From Cyanoderma ruficeps (Eukaryota > Chordata > Aves > Passeriformes > Timaliidae): DNA of 64,000 nucleotides. Of the stretch, positions 25,943-39,527 are shown piece by piece (positions within the stretch are counted from its first letter, which is position 1; the number at the start of each line of letters is the position of its first letter). Under the pieces are notes generated by a model. It was given only the letters and a program-made list of their open reading frames with translations, did not search any database and was not told where the DNA came from. The position numbers were made by a program, and so were the translations under genes. The stretch covers positions 28,129,643 to 28,193,642 of the forward strand of contig VZDJ01007753.1 in NCBI GenBank assembly GCA_008694505.1, given 5' to 3'.

Positions 25943-28900
25943 TCAAGGTTCCTAGTGCCAAATAGTCTACAGACATAAAGAAAAGACAGAATAAAGGAAT
26001 ATACAATTCTACTAAATGAAAGTGACTTCCCATGGTTTGGAAATGTCAGTAAGGTTGTTTTACCATGGAGGTCAACAGAAATATAAATAGGTCAGTAATG
26101 GAGTGCAGGAGATGCTTTGATTGAAAGGTCTTGCTGCTGCATGCAGGTTGGTGAATAGCTGGTTTCAGAGTACATAATTGAATCAATAAAATTAAAGGAA
26201 GTAAAATGCAGTTTGCACACAGAACACAATTGCCCTGAGATGCAGATTTCAGCCATATACAAGTTCTAAGAATACTGTTGGGGAAATTATATGAATGGAA
26301 AAAGAAGAAAAAAATATCAATTTCCCCTGTCTTGGCCTTCCTGCACTGCATTCTCACTGATGCAGAAATACACAGCCTCATATATGAACCAATACTGATA
26401 GCAGTCAATAGCCACTCATCTGTGAGCTGTTTAATAGAACCAGGACTGCATAAACTCCAAACTGATTTAGGTCTGAGACAGCTTTGGTCCAGACAGAGCC
26501 TTAATCCAGACAAGATGCACCACTGCAGACCTCTGTCTCCCCTTTAGGCCAAGTGGCTTTACTTCCACTGTCATGGCAACAAAATTTTCTTCCATTACTC
26601 TATTGAGCTGTCAGTGTACATTCTTATGGCTTCATTTACTTGTTTTCTGTGATAAAGATGTAGTATTGCCTCAAAAAAGCAGAGGAATTTTAAAAAGCAG
26701 GCAATACATAGAGGAAACATTATTCAAACTACGGGTTCATATAAGTTCCTCTGAACTAACACAGATGTCTGTGAACCAACTGAGCAGACTCACTATGCAG
26801 TCAGAGAAACAAGCACTGTTTTGTATGGTTTGACTCACCCTAAGAAAGGCTGCTAAAGCAGGTCAGATGACAAGTATCTTACTGAGCCATGATCACACCT
26901 AAAGACTCCTAAGAGCTACTGAAAGAGTTCAGAACAACTAACACAAATACGGCCATCTAAAATAACCTGAGAGGTATTTGCTTGTGTGTTGCATATGCTA
27001 TTTGCACCTGTATATATGATCTTGGAATACCACATGGATGCTTCTTCCTCTGTCATTTAGGAATGCAAAGGAATCTACATGCACGAAAATTTTGCAAAGG
27101 CTAAAACTGTTTCATTTCATTCAGTATATTCAAATCTCAGATCCAAAAATCTGTAAGAGAATATGAGTACAGTTTCTGACACTGTAGTCTAATCAAGCAG
27201 ATAAATAAAGATGTTGAAGTCAATGCATTTCTCACAGAATCAACCACTCAAACCCAGTAATTGCTGCAATTTGTGTACCTGCCTGCTCACCACAAAATTT
27301 GAACTGGAACTGTGAAAATGATCTAAAATTTCTTCTTCTGCTTCCACGTTCAGGAACTTAGAGCTGTAAAATGGGAATTCACTTGGTGTGAAGGGTGATA
27401 ATATAGGGTGACAAATACCAACACTGTTCAATTCTTTGTTATTCTCAATATCCAGGCTTCTCAGGACTCACTAACTGAGGAATGACAATATTGTCATGTA
27501 GGACTGGCTTTAAAATTAAGACTGGCTACTAATTGCATATAATTCAATTAAATCTCCCTTTAATGCCCATATTTTTTTTTGATGCACATATCCCCAAACA
27601 CACGATTTCTACTTGGAAACACTTTGTTTTATCTGCCTGGCAAATCTTCCACAGGTCCATTGTTCAGTGGTCTCCTCTTAATAGAATCCCATACAAGATT
27701 TAATGCACAATATCTTCAATGAGTGTCTTTACAATCACAAATATAGATTGATTTATTTGCTTATTAAAGCGTATGAGCATTTACTGTAAGTAAACAATGA
27801 GCCAGACACCCAAAGCAACTGTTTCACTCAGTTAAGTGTTTTAGAACAATTTCTTGATTTAAAACTACTTTTTAGAGCAACAAAAGAAAATCATATTCTT
27901 TTGAAGAACTTGCAAAAGATTACTCTAATTTTTGCATTCTGTAAACAGGCAATATTTAATCTGTTTAAAATTAAACTCTGAAGATCAATCAGATAGGCTT
28001 TTGAAGGGCTCAGACACAGCAAGTAGTTTAGCATTGTATTTGCAAGAGATACAGCCAGTTGTTTAGCCACACAGATATCATTTAGTCCATAACTTAAACA
28101 AGCACTGATAATTTTTTTTTATAAAAAGATGCTATCAGCAAAACAAACATAGTATTTTGTACTACTTCAAAGCTTATTTATAATGTGTTTGGAAATATTC
28201 AGTGGAAACAGGAAAATAATGTCTTGATTTTCTAAACTTTACAACATCTGCTTTTACTTACTTGAAGCATTGTAAAGTTCTCCAGATTTCAAATGGGTAG
28301 CTTTTCTTTTGTCTGGTCTCAAATTTGAAAGTGTTCACATTATTTTTTTTTACCCCACACAATTTTCCATTTTTCACTTAAGAAAACTCAGTCATATAAA
28401 TATCTCTGCAGCCTTCTAACAGTGGCAAATAATAGTTACAATAACTTAACATTTTGAATAAGCACATTAGAAACCTTACAGATAATACCTTTCCTCAAAA
28501 GACTAGAATTCCTACATCTTAATAATTTTCCAATATACATATGTAACTAACTCTTTTTAATCAGATATCATGCTGTTTGTTTATATTACTGTCTCCCAGC
28601 TAGGAAGAAACTGCAGAAAGCACTATTTGTAATACATGCAGTTCTCTTCAATGGCTTGGCTTGTGGGAGGGACTAGAACCTTGGACAAGCAAAGGGCTTC
28701 TCCCCTGCGAATCCTTTTTTATAGAAAGGAAAAGTGTTAATCTAGCCAATAAGAAGTAACAAATGCATCTTAATCAGTTTTATTGGCTTACCATGACCTG
28801 TTTGAAGATGCATTATTATATGTAGCTTTATTTATTCTCCTTCACTATGTAAAATTAAAGCTGTTGGGGATTTAGTGAGAAGTGATATCCAAAGCCTTAA

Positions 28901-31900
28901 AGCATGCTATCATATGCTATTTGATTAATACACAGCAACATCATAAATAACTTCCTCTACTTGCTGAGAGGTAAATAAGCTACTTCTGCTCATGACTTAC
29001 TTTGGCTGCACCTAGCTTAATAAGGTGGGTGCCTAAGGCAGAGCATTTTATGTGACTGTGTACCTTGGCCTCCTGGTCACTAGGATCAGGCTGATCAACT
29101 ATTGTATAATCTGGCTCCCACCTGGCCTCATAATCAGGTTTCCCTCCCATCAATCAATAGCACCTGGGGGGGACAGGAGAAAAGGTAGGAATCTGGGTCC
29201 CAGCCCACTGTTGGGATACATGGGTACAGGGTGAGGCAGAAGGCTTAGCTTGTTGCTTGAGTTTTGCTGCAACATGAGATGAGGTCAGCCTTGGACACGC
29301 CCAGATCATCGAGGTTGGAAATGCTTCCAGGTCTACTAGCTTAAACATAGCTTCTGTGTGCCCGATATGCAAACCCAGTGAAGACAGAAAGATTTCCTGC
29401 AGAGTCCTTAAAAAAACCCAACAAAAGCATGTTTGCTCTGACTGTAAACAGTTAAACAGCCCTGATGCTTCTTTTCTCATTCCATAACAATAGAGGCTAA
29501 GTTTTAATTACAATTTTCCTCTTAAAACCATTATTTTTCACACCTACATTGAGATCAGCCATGGGATTTGCCAGTGGCAGCATGGTACATGCAGAAATAT
29601 AGACTTTAGCATATTTCCTTACAGTGGAGGGTGGAATTAGCCATCTCAGGTCTGGCCATCTCAGGCTGAATTATGTATAACAAGTGATTTTATATCAAAT
29701 TCAAACCTGCACCCCAAATTCTCTTTTTCACACAGTATTTAAAGGTTTACTTACATTGGATTCCTTTAATCTCAACCAAATCTATGACATACTTGGACCA
29801 TATTTAAACCCACTTTTGGCAAAAAATGTTTTCCAGTTTTATTTTACAAGTACTTGCCAAATAGTAGTTGATTTAGCAACATTTGTGCAGAGTTCTAGGC
29901 AGAATTTTCACACGTGTGCACCAGTGTGTAGGTTTAATATTTTTGGTGCACGGTTTACCAAATTACCATGGTAGCACTTTACCTGAACACAAAAAATTTT
30001 AAAGTGAAATTCTCTGACATGGGATCAAAATGATTTGAGGCCTAGACTCCCATAGCAATGTACAGTCAGATCCTCAAGAAGGATTTTAGAGGGCTGCTGC
30101 CATTTGGGTACTGTTACCTTAAGTGACTGTCTTGGGAATCTCTGACCTCTGTAAATGAAGATATGGAAAAGGAAATTAAAAACTTAGATTCTCAGAAATG
30201 TTTCATACTTTTTGTCCAAGACATCTGAACAATACGCACCAGAATCTAGAGTTTGGTATGTTACAGGCTACATAATAAGATGAAGTCTGTTTCTCTGCAT
30301 CCTCTACATGTGATGTTTTAAGATCTTCTATTGTCCACCTATCCACAGACCTTGGTTCTCTAAGCTGTGGTGCCACAGGGGATTTTTATCTTCATGTAAC
30401 TAAAAAATGTCCTCTGCTATCTTTTTCAGGGTGTCAAAATACTCAGCAAAAACTTCTTAAAGCAGATAAAACTGCTCATTAACTGAAATAGGCATCTTCC
30501 ACTTTCTATACCATAGGTGTTGGCAGGAACAGCAGTGATTCTCCAAGTTCAACTGATAACACATGGCATACTACTTAGCCAAGACAGTACTGACCTTTAA
30601 AAACTCACACTCCCTTTGATAGTATTAATCAGCCTTCTTGTTCCTCAAATAAATTACAGGTGTGGACTTTCACAGGCAGGAATACAACTCAAAAGGCTTA
30701 AGGAATGGAGATAATTTATGTTTCATGAACATAAATTATCAAGTTCTAAGCCTAAGTGAGACTAATGGGCACAGCTCAAAACTGTTAATGCTTCAATGTA
30801 TTCTGAGGCCTCCCTGTGCCATGCATTTCTGGGGAGCATGGCACCTAGAGCTGCCATTAAAGACTCCTGGATCACAACCTCAGCTGCTCACTGCCAAAAG
30901 CACAGCTCCGTTTTTCATCACCTGCCCACATGAATCACTCCCTGCATTGGTCCATGCAGAGAAGAGTGAAAAAGGTGGGAGCTGAAGAAAATTTTGCATC
31001 CAGCAGAACAGTGTACACAGAAGTAAAAGCTAAGAGATGATGGCTAAAGAGTAAGATGTAGAGCACAGTTTAACTCAGCTTTGAACAAAATTTGACTTCA
31101 TTAAAGGCTGGAATGATCAACCATAAGAAACTTCTCTACCAGACAATTTGTGGAATATACCTTTTAAAAACATCATGATCTTTGTGATCAACCTTGAAAA
31201 ACGCTTTATGGTAGAAACAAACCAGTTTTTCTATGGTACGGCTCTCCTAAAACTTTCTTTCTCTCCCAGCTGTACCCAATGTCCCACTTTAACTGGCTGT
31301 ACATATGCTAGAGACAGTGCAGAAGAGCAGCTTAACTAGCAAGAGAAGACAAAGTCCAACTTGCAGTCTTCTGCATTTCTTACTAGACAAGCCTCCATAG
31401 TCAAATAAGCCATGTAAAAGTATGTGAACAAACTATGTAGTCTCCATCATTTGTTTGTTCGTTGTGTGTAAGAATGAGGATGCCTGATCAGTACTGTCAC
31501 CAACTACTAGTGGCTGGTTTTGAGTTCAGGAATTAATTGCCTGATCATCCTTTCAGTGAAAACAAAATTCCCTGGATAGCAACAACTTTTTGATTTTGTG
31601 TTACTCAAATGCTTTGTTGGTATAAATCAAAGCTCAGTTTTTACTCAGAACAAGCATCAAATAAGAAACTGATTGTTTTTCATGCTTGCATTTGATCTTT
31701 CTATAAACCTTGCTTCTCTTATACTGGTATCACAACCACAGAAACATTAATAATTCACGCTCAGGTCTGTGTCTGGGGCTTCTCTCAGGCTGAACTCCAA
31801 AGCTTAAATCACGAGTAAACATTCTTTTGCCAAATCTGTTGCTCCCTATTCCCTACCCCCTGCTAGACAAGGGTAAAAGACAGAATTAATTTTTAAAATT

Positions 31901-34900
31901 AAATATATAAAATATTTGGTGACCTAGTTTCATTTTTGTCTGGCATTGATATCTTGTGGGTACTATATCAAGCCATGAAAAATAAATAAGAGAGCTGAAC
32001 TTTTCAAATACTGCCAATGAACTTTTTTCAAGTTCAGTGAGGTTAATAACCCTTTGAATTTACAAATTCATAAGAATAAGATTATATTTGGTTAATAGAT
32101 TCTTTATTTTACTCATTGAAGTCTTACTGCCAGAAATAGAAATTAGTTCCTCATGACATAAAAGGTCAAGATTAGTTGTAATTAACAGAAAAGTCCCACA
32201 CTTCAGACAGCTACAGCTAATTACAGCAACTAGAATGTAAAAGCCAAAGAGCTGTGAGTTTGCAAACCCCTGAACAAATGCTTGGACTTCAGCATGTGAG
32301 CTGGTCCAGAGAATCCATTCATGCAAAACATGCACAAGTAATATACACGACTGGGAACAAGTAAGTCCATCATTTCATTTTGGGATCAATGCAAATAAAT
32401 TTCAGATCCCTCACAAATATCTTGCACTTCAGAAAAGACAGAATCATGTCCTGTTAACCTGTCAGTAGTCTAACTCAAATCTTCAGATCCAAGCTATATA
32501 GAATTACAGTCAACATAATTTTTATTCTACATTTACTATGCCTTGTAAGAAATGTGTTACACATGCATCAAGTGAAAACAGGAAAATAAGTCAGGAATTT
32601 GCAAAAAAAAATTGCCTTTTTCTTTTTGGGCGGCAAGCACAAGATCTGCAATGCCTTATTAAAACATCAAGGAAGTAAACAATGAAAACATAAAAACGTA
32701 GGAAGTTTTCCATCAAATTTTCTTCTTGTGATGTGAACCCAGAGGAAGAATTTAACCTGCTGAACGTTCCAATTATTTCCTCACGCTCAGACAAGCATTG
32801 CTTAGTGCATCAAGCTGTAGTTCTCCTTCACACAGCTACTTGTAGAGAAAATGTTTTATTAAAGGAACATTCAAAGTGACAGGGTCAGTATGCACAACTT
32901 CCATTCCTTTTGTATGCTTTTCTAAACGTCAAATCAAAACATGGCAATGCGATTAAATACATTGGTAACCATAGTTTTATTATAACTGCCTTATAAATCA
33001 CGTTATAGCTAATTAATCTAATTAACAGCCCTATGTCCCAGATACATTACAGGAACAGACCAAATCAATCCAGCCTTGAAGAAACCACTAATATGTCTCA
33101 GACACCAATCCTGGATTTGTTGAACGTTCATTGAATATCGACCTGCTGTGAAAATATTACTATACCTGCTGCTTTTATGGGACTGGATTTTGCTTGCCTT
33201 TTTTCCCCTTAAAAAAAATTAGGAACACAGAAGTCAACGCTATAAACCAAAGATATTTTGCTAGCAGCTTAGCATTTCAAAGATAAGTAATTAAGCTGAA
33301 ACTCTTATAAGTTTTAAGATTCACAGGTTGAAAATTCAGTATTTTTCTGCTATCTTTTTCATCTGTCCAAATTAAAACCCTGGTACACAAATAAAACCAT
33401 ACTAAGTCCCTTGAAACTCGGGTTGAAAAGTATCACATTTTCAGAAGGTAAATAAAGAGAATGTTGAAGCAGAGCAGAGTTTCTAATGAGTTAATGTAAA
33501 AAAACCTCATGCAAAAGCAATCCGCATCAAAGCTAGCAGGCAATACCCTGACAGTCATCCATCAAACCAAAAGTCCCCTTAATAAATGCCAATTATAGGG
33601 CAAATATGCACAAACGCGGATAGCATAAGCCATGGGATCATTTCCTTCCAAGAAAATTAGTGACCAACAAAACACCCATGCAGCCTGCCCTACAGCAACA
33701 CTCACTCCTGACCGGAATACTAACTACTATTATTATTTCACTCCTTTTTACTTTATTTTGTACTTTAGCAAGAATTCAGAACCACACAGCATTTTGTTTG
33801 GGGTTATACAAATTCCTTCGCAATTTGTATAGAAGTCTAACATAACTTTTTAAAAGCCATGACATGCCTATAATGTATACAGAGTCTCTGACTTCCGCCG
33901 TAAGCGAGCCTTTTTCCTAACTTAATCATACTCAAATTTCACCCCTTTTAAAGATCCTGATTCAAAAATGTTCACTCATTCTCCACAGTCCACAAATTTA
34001 TACCATCTCTTCCTGTGGTATTATATGTGCATAAATTAAAAAAGAATGGTCTTGTATAAGGACTGAAAACAGAACATTCCAAGTCCCCATCCCCCAAATC
34101 TAACTTCAATTTATCAAGGAAATGTTTGATACAAAATACACATTCTTATAAAATTATTGTTTTGCGTATGACTAGGATGTTTCAAATTTGAGCAGAATTA
34201 CACTACCCAAACCTAAAAACAATGCTTTGTACAGCATGCTGAAGTCAAACAATAATAAAAGCTTCTCTGCTGTTACATTTGTATTGCCTCTGATTCATTT
34301 TATCTCCTTTTGCTAACACCTTCTGCATATCACACCTGACCAATGTTTTTGGTCTCCCAAAAGCAGATGTTTTGTATTTATTGTATGTGATAGACAGTAA
34401 ACAGAAAAATAACATGTTTTGTCATATGGAGTGTCAGAGGTAACACCTGAGAGTTAAGATCAAAACATTATGCTAATGAGATAAAAAAGCTTTGAAAGAA
34501 ATATTTAATACCAGTGTCACATCAGAGAGAATTATTTTTTCATCTAAAATGATTCACATTGCTATATTCATAGAAACAGACCAGAAAATGCTACATCAGT
34601 CCTAGTCTGATGTCTTACCTAATTGACCTCTAAAGTGACATCTTCCATCACACAGACTAACCCGTGCTATATTCATTTATTTCCATCTTACCTAAAATTA
34701 TGATGAATGGTTTGAGCTCTATTCAATTATTGAAAATGTGCAAAGAAACAGAAACAATGAAACTGGCAAAGTGCTCCGCATTCTTAGGAACAATTTAGGC
34801 TAATTAGCATCAACTTCTCCCCCATTCATCATACCCCTTTAGAAATATAAACAAACTGTCAGCTCTAACCTAACAAACAGATCACTGAGCTACTTAACAC

Positions 34901-37342
34901 AAATTATTCTTACATGAAAAGCTCCTTCTCAGGCAATATTCTCCTCTAGGGCATCTGGGAAGTTGAGCTATTAAAATTGAAGACATATGTTTCAGTCAAA
35001 TTTAACTCCCAGATTGTACTGATCGCTGTTGTGACAGTTTTCCATCAGCATGCTGCTGCTGGCAAAGTACTACATATTTTAAACAAAGCAATGCAACAAT
35101 AGACTTCAATGATGCATGTTCATTTAGTATAATATCAATACCACCTAATTAGCACCCTACACCTAGAAATGGAGCTACTTAAAATTATTGCTTAGGTAGA
35201 ACTTGAATCTCAGATTTCATTTGGGATTTCTTTTAGAATTACATGTTCAGTATGTTCCTGCAAGCTTGCAAAGGCAGCAGCTAGGCCACTGTCAGCCATG
35301 ACAATAGTTTAAATAAATGCAAAGGTGATGCTCTGAAAAAGCCATAGAGGGGAGTGCTGCTGTCACTCCTGGGTTTTAACTCAAACTCCTTCACAGATGC
35401 CACAAACAAAAGGAAGGCTCTAAGCTAAAGGAAAACAGGAAGGTTTCCAGAGCTGAATACTTCCTGAACACAGCAAGCCATGTGCTACTTTGGAAGCCAA
35501 AATCATAATAATATATACTTCCTTTCCTTTCTCCAAAATGCAAAAGGAACGATATTTGTCCCAACTCCATACCTGACTAAAAGGCTTTTATGCTGAAACT
35601 AAGACTTTTTCATCAGTTCATTGAAATACTCATTATCTGGTAAAAGGAAGAAGTAAACGCTGGCCTGGACTTTGTTGTCTCACGGGCATTTGAGATTTTG
35701 TACATATATAAAAATATGCCTTTTTCAGTAAGAACTTCAAAACTGGGGAATATCCTCCACTATTTTTTAGAACAAATATAATTTGGAAATTCCAGAGATA
35801 TCAAAAATAATCAGTGTTGAGAAATTATTTCCTGAGTTGTTTTTCTTTTCAAGCTATAAGAAAATTCCTACTTATTGCCTTGGTTCCCTTTAAACAGCAA
35901 AATATACAATAAGAATTTCATGAATTAAAGACTAAGAATTTCCCATCCTTTCTCCTTTGATTTTCTCTCATTTCTCTGCTTTGCTATTTCATTCTGGTTC
36001 TTAATTTGTCTTGCAAGAAGCATTTGTAGTACCTGTCATAGCTTACCTTTTTTTTTACTCCCCCTCTTCCTTCCGAGGAATGTAATGAAACCAAGCAGTA
36101 TCAGCATGGTTGCCTATTTGCACAGAAAGTTGTAGTCTGAATTCAATTTTGTTTCACCCTTAAGTGACAGGAGGAAGAAGAAGAAGGATTATCTAACTTC
36201 TTGATTTCCTCACTGCTGGTTGCATATACATTTTCCCCTTGGATACAGAACTTCCAAGTATATAATACTTCTGGAGCCAGAAGGTCCCAAACACATGATG
36301 CATTTCTTATCAGCAACAGAGATACACTTTCTGAGTGAACATGACGCAAGCATGTGTGTCTTCCTGCTTCTGAAGAAAAGGATCTTGCATTCTGACGTGA
36401 CAGCCGCCTCAAAAAGCGTTTTAAACATTAGTGCTGACCAGAAAGTCTGATGCTAGGAGTGTTATGCAAACAAATTGGTGAGACTTGAAAGTGAGCACCT
36501 AATCAGTGGCTCTTGCCCTTCTCTGAAATGATCTCACAATTACAGGTTTTATTGACCAAGACAAATGGTGGTGTAGTTCATGTTTATCAAGAGATAATGA
36601 AGAGAGGGTTTACAGCAGACAGACTAAAAACTTGTTTCAGCCATCATGAACATGAATTGATACTTCACAGTAAAAAATAAGATTTTAAGCAAGACAGAAA
36701 AACTTGTATCTGAAGTAAAGAGATACAAGTCACACAGTGTAGAATCAATACTTAAACCCATGTTTGTAGATTAGACTGCTTGAAAGGTAGCTTCAGATAT
36801 AAGAAAAAACCTGCATTTCTTCACACTAAAAGACGAAAAATGTGAGACAAAAATCTGAAAGGTGACCTCACACAAACCAGGGGGAATTAAGGATTCAGGA
36901 CAAGGGTAAATTCTGACCGATCAAGAAAGATGGAGTACTGCTTCAGCAACTCTATTAGGAACAGGATATTAAAAGGCTGGCTTAAGGTAAATCATTCTTA
37001 TTCATTCTTCAGCTAACCAACAAAAGAAGTATCTCAATCTCATCAAATATATATACCCAAACAAAATGTATATTAATGTAAACTGACCTCTAACTTACAA
37101 CACTGAAGTACAGTATTTTAGGATTGTACTCAGTTCCTACATCTTTCTGAAAATCCACTTCAAGAAAACATGAATGACTCTGCTCTACAAACAGGGCCAT
37201 GAAATTAGATTCAAAAGGACAGAGCAGCACTGAATACTTCTTGGGTATTAGAGCAGGAACTAGAGGTACATTACAGACACAGTAAGGAGAATGTCCCTAC
37301 AAAAGCCAGTAGTTTTCCCTCGGTTATGAAAAAGGATTTTCT
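25943..37342. other. AT-rich non-coding stretch
   Basis: No gene, structural RNA or recognised transposon. A less AT-rich block at about 29000-29420 stands out from its surroundings but matches nothing I know. Stretches such as 33000-33150 and 34400-34900 hold TAATTA- and GCTAAT-type homeodomain-like words, compatible with conserved non-coding elements. Conservation cannot be judged from one sequence. Confidence 0.7.
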
Positions 37343-37432
37343 TAGGTGGCGCTTTTTTGTGGGTTTTGTTTGTATGTTTGTTTTTGTGGGGTTTTGGGTT
37401 TTGTTTGTTTGTTTGTTTGTTGGGGTTTTTTG
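37343..37432. repeat. G/T-only tract (GTTT-rich)
   Basis: The plus strand is made almost only of G and T, including several GTTT units and runs of GGG to GGGG. It has the same composition class as the A/C tracts but in the opposite orientation. Confidence 0.9.
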
Positions 37433-39508
37433 TACAGGACAGTCTCAGAGGGTATAAACCCACCTTTTTTTGCTACATCCTTGAAAGAACATATGGGATA
37501 TGGCTATGCTACATAAATATGGAGCTGCATATTTCAGTTGGCCTACCTTTTCTCTTGGTTCAACCTTTAAAAAAAAATCTTTTTCATATATGCAAAATTA
37601 CTTCCAAGCTGGCATCAGACTTTCACTGAGTTATGCTGAAGGTCAGAGAAAACTGCACACTGTATTTTAACCATTATGTTGTATGTGCAACATTCGAGAG
37701 CTAGTTTATTATCTACACTGAATTGCTCTCACATAGCTGTTATTTAAATTTTTTACTTTCATTTTCAAGTGTTTTCTGTTGATTCAGAATTGTTTTCTTC
37801 CTGGTTGCAGTCTCTTTTTAAGGCATAGCGACAAGTAATAGAAGCAGACAGGAAGTAGGGGTTGTTGCTCTCTAGAGGATGATTAAGCAAGTCAGCACAA
37901 ATTCCCCAAAGTTCCCACAAAACAGGCTCTTATGTAACAACACATGTTTTCAAAGATATATTCTCTGAGCAGTGGAGAGTCTTCATGGGAAAGATATAAG
38001 CTAGCTTTATAATAAACACTGTGGAGCATGAAATAACTATAAAGAGCACTATAACTGTAGTAAATTATTAGATACTGAAAATCCCCCAGCAACTGATTCT
38101 CATTTACATTTCTCAAAATTAACCTTGGTCAATAAAGTATCCAGGTCCTGCAGTCCCTTGCTTATGCAAACAAAACATATTATGTGTTCCTTGGACACAG
38201 AACCTGTAATGCTCTGGGATGAGTCCAGATAATGGTTTTAATGCAAGTAGTCCAGATAAGTTCAGTAGACTTCACTTTCTGTGAAAGAAGCAGAATTCAT
38301 CCTTTTTCTCTCACTTTTGCATAGAGTAGAAATTCTTTAAACTTGAGAAAACTTAAAAAAAAAAAAATCCTTAACATTTACCTTGCATTAGACTACCCCA
38401 CTACATACTGTCTTTAGATTGTTCAGTACAGCTGTGGACTGGTTAAAACTATTCAGCATTACACACTTTTTGTTCTTTAAAAAATGCACACACATTAAAA
38501 ATTTTTGTCCTTCTCCTCAATTTTAAAGAAAATAGTCACATTTTATTACAAGAATTTTAAGCTTATAAGAGTGGTTATTTACCTTCATGTGAGAAAAATA
38601 TTTGACTACCTGGAATTAGATGAGGACAGACGACTATCTAGTCTGATTTTTCTACCAATATATAAAAATTTGGAAATACAAATATCAAAAAAAGTTAACA
38701 AACAACACAGCACAACAGATCAAGTTTGCAAGTTACTTACAATTTCACTCACCATCAAGAAAGACTTGATGCTGCCGAGGTAGAAAAGCCAGGTCAACCA
38801 AAAATAGCGAAATTAACTATGGTCTCTCAAAGCAGAACCTCAAGCTGTGCTGCAGCAGAACTTCTGTACTCTGAAAGTCTGCTACCAGTAAATCTGATTC
38901 TTATGAACCAACCCGTCCCACTATGTCCACATAGTGTGGACAAAAGCTTAGCATTCTCTGTATTAAGCACATTGCCCAGATGTACAAAATCACACATATT
39001 GTATCCTGCAATTCCTAAAATATCTAAGTTAAATTATGATATGAAAAGAACATCTAGTCACAAAAGGACTGGATGCTCTTAATATTTTATCTGACACTGC
39101 TGTCATATATGGATTTTTAAAGCTTTTTTTCACCTGTTGACCCAAGACATGGCAGAGCCAGATAGCACAGGGGCATGCCCAAACAGAGCAGTCATTTTTG
39201 CCTCTGCAAAACCTATATGGCCCCAATGAAGAAGTTCACTTATCTCACCTTTCTCACAGTGACACTGAAGTGAAAAAAATAGAATTAAAATCCAATGATC
39301 TTCTCACACCCATATAGTACATCTTCTCAACAGTCAAATATTTTGATGAAATATGCTTTTAATAATTTACAGTTTCTGTTTAGCTGGTATTTCACTGTAT
39401 TGGGGTACACCTATGCCTGCATGGTTAAGAGTGGCAATTCACTTTGTGTGGTACCTAGAAACTGAACTAAAAGTTATGCAACAGATCATTTTTCTGGTCA
39501 AACAGGAT

Positions 39509-39527
39509 CCCCTCCCCTCCCCTCCCC
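39509..39527 (-). other. (GGGGA)4-type G-quadruplex motif
   Basis: The plus strand carries four CCCC runs separated by single T residues. The minus strand is therefore four GGGG runs with one-base A loops, close to an ideal pattern for a very stable quadruplex. Confidence 0.85.

Noticed and set aside
26046..26513. 155-codon minus-strand frame
   Set aside because: The longest frame in the AT-rich part, but it has no recognised domain, its composition is like random sequence, and there is no promoter or splice context.
28655..28725. tRNA-like piece (TGGCTTGTGGG, then CTGCGAATCC and a T-run)
   Set aside because: The A- and B-box words are imperfect, and no cloverleaf with paired acceptor and anticodon arms can be drawn.
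37333..37342. Second CTCF core-like match TAGGTGGCGC
   Set aside because: Only the inner ten bases match; the four preceding core positions all fail.
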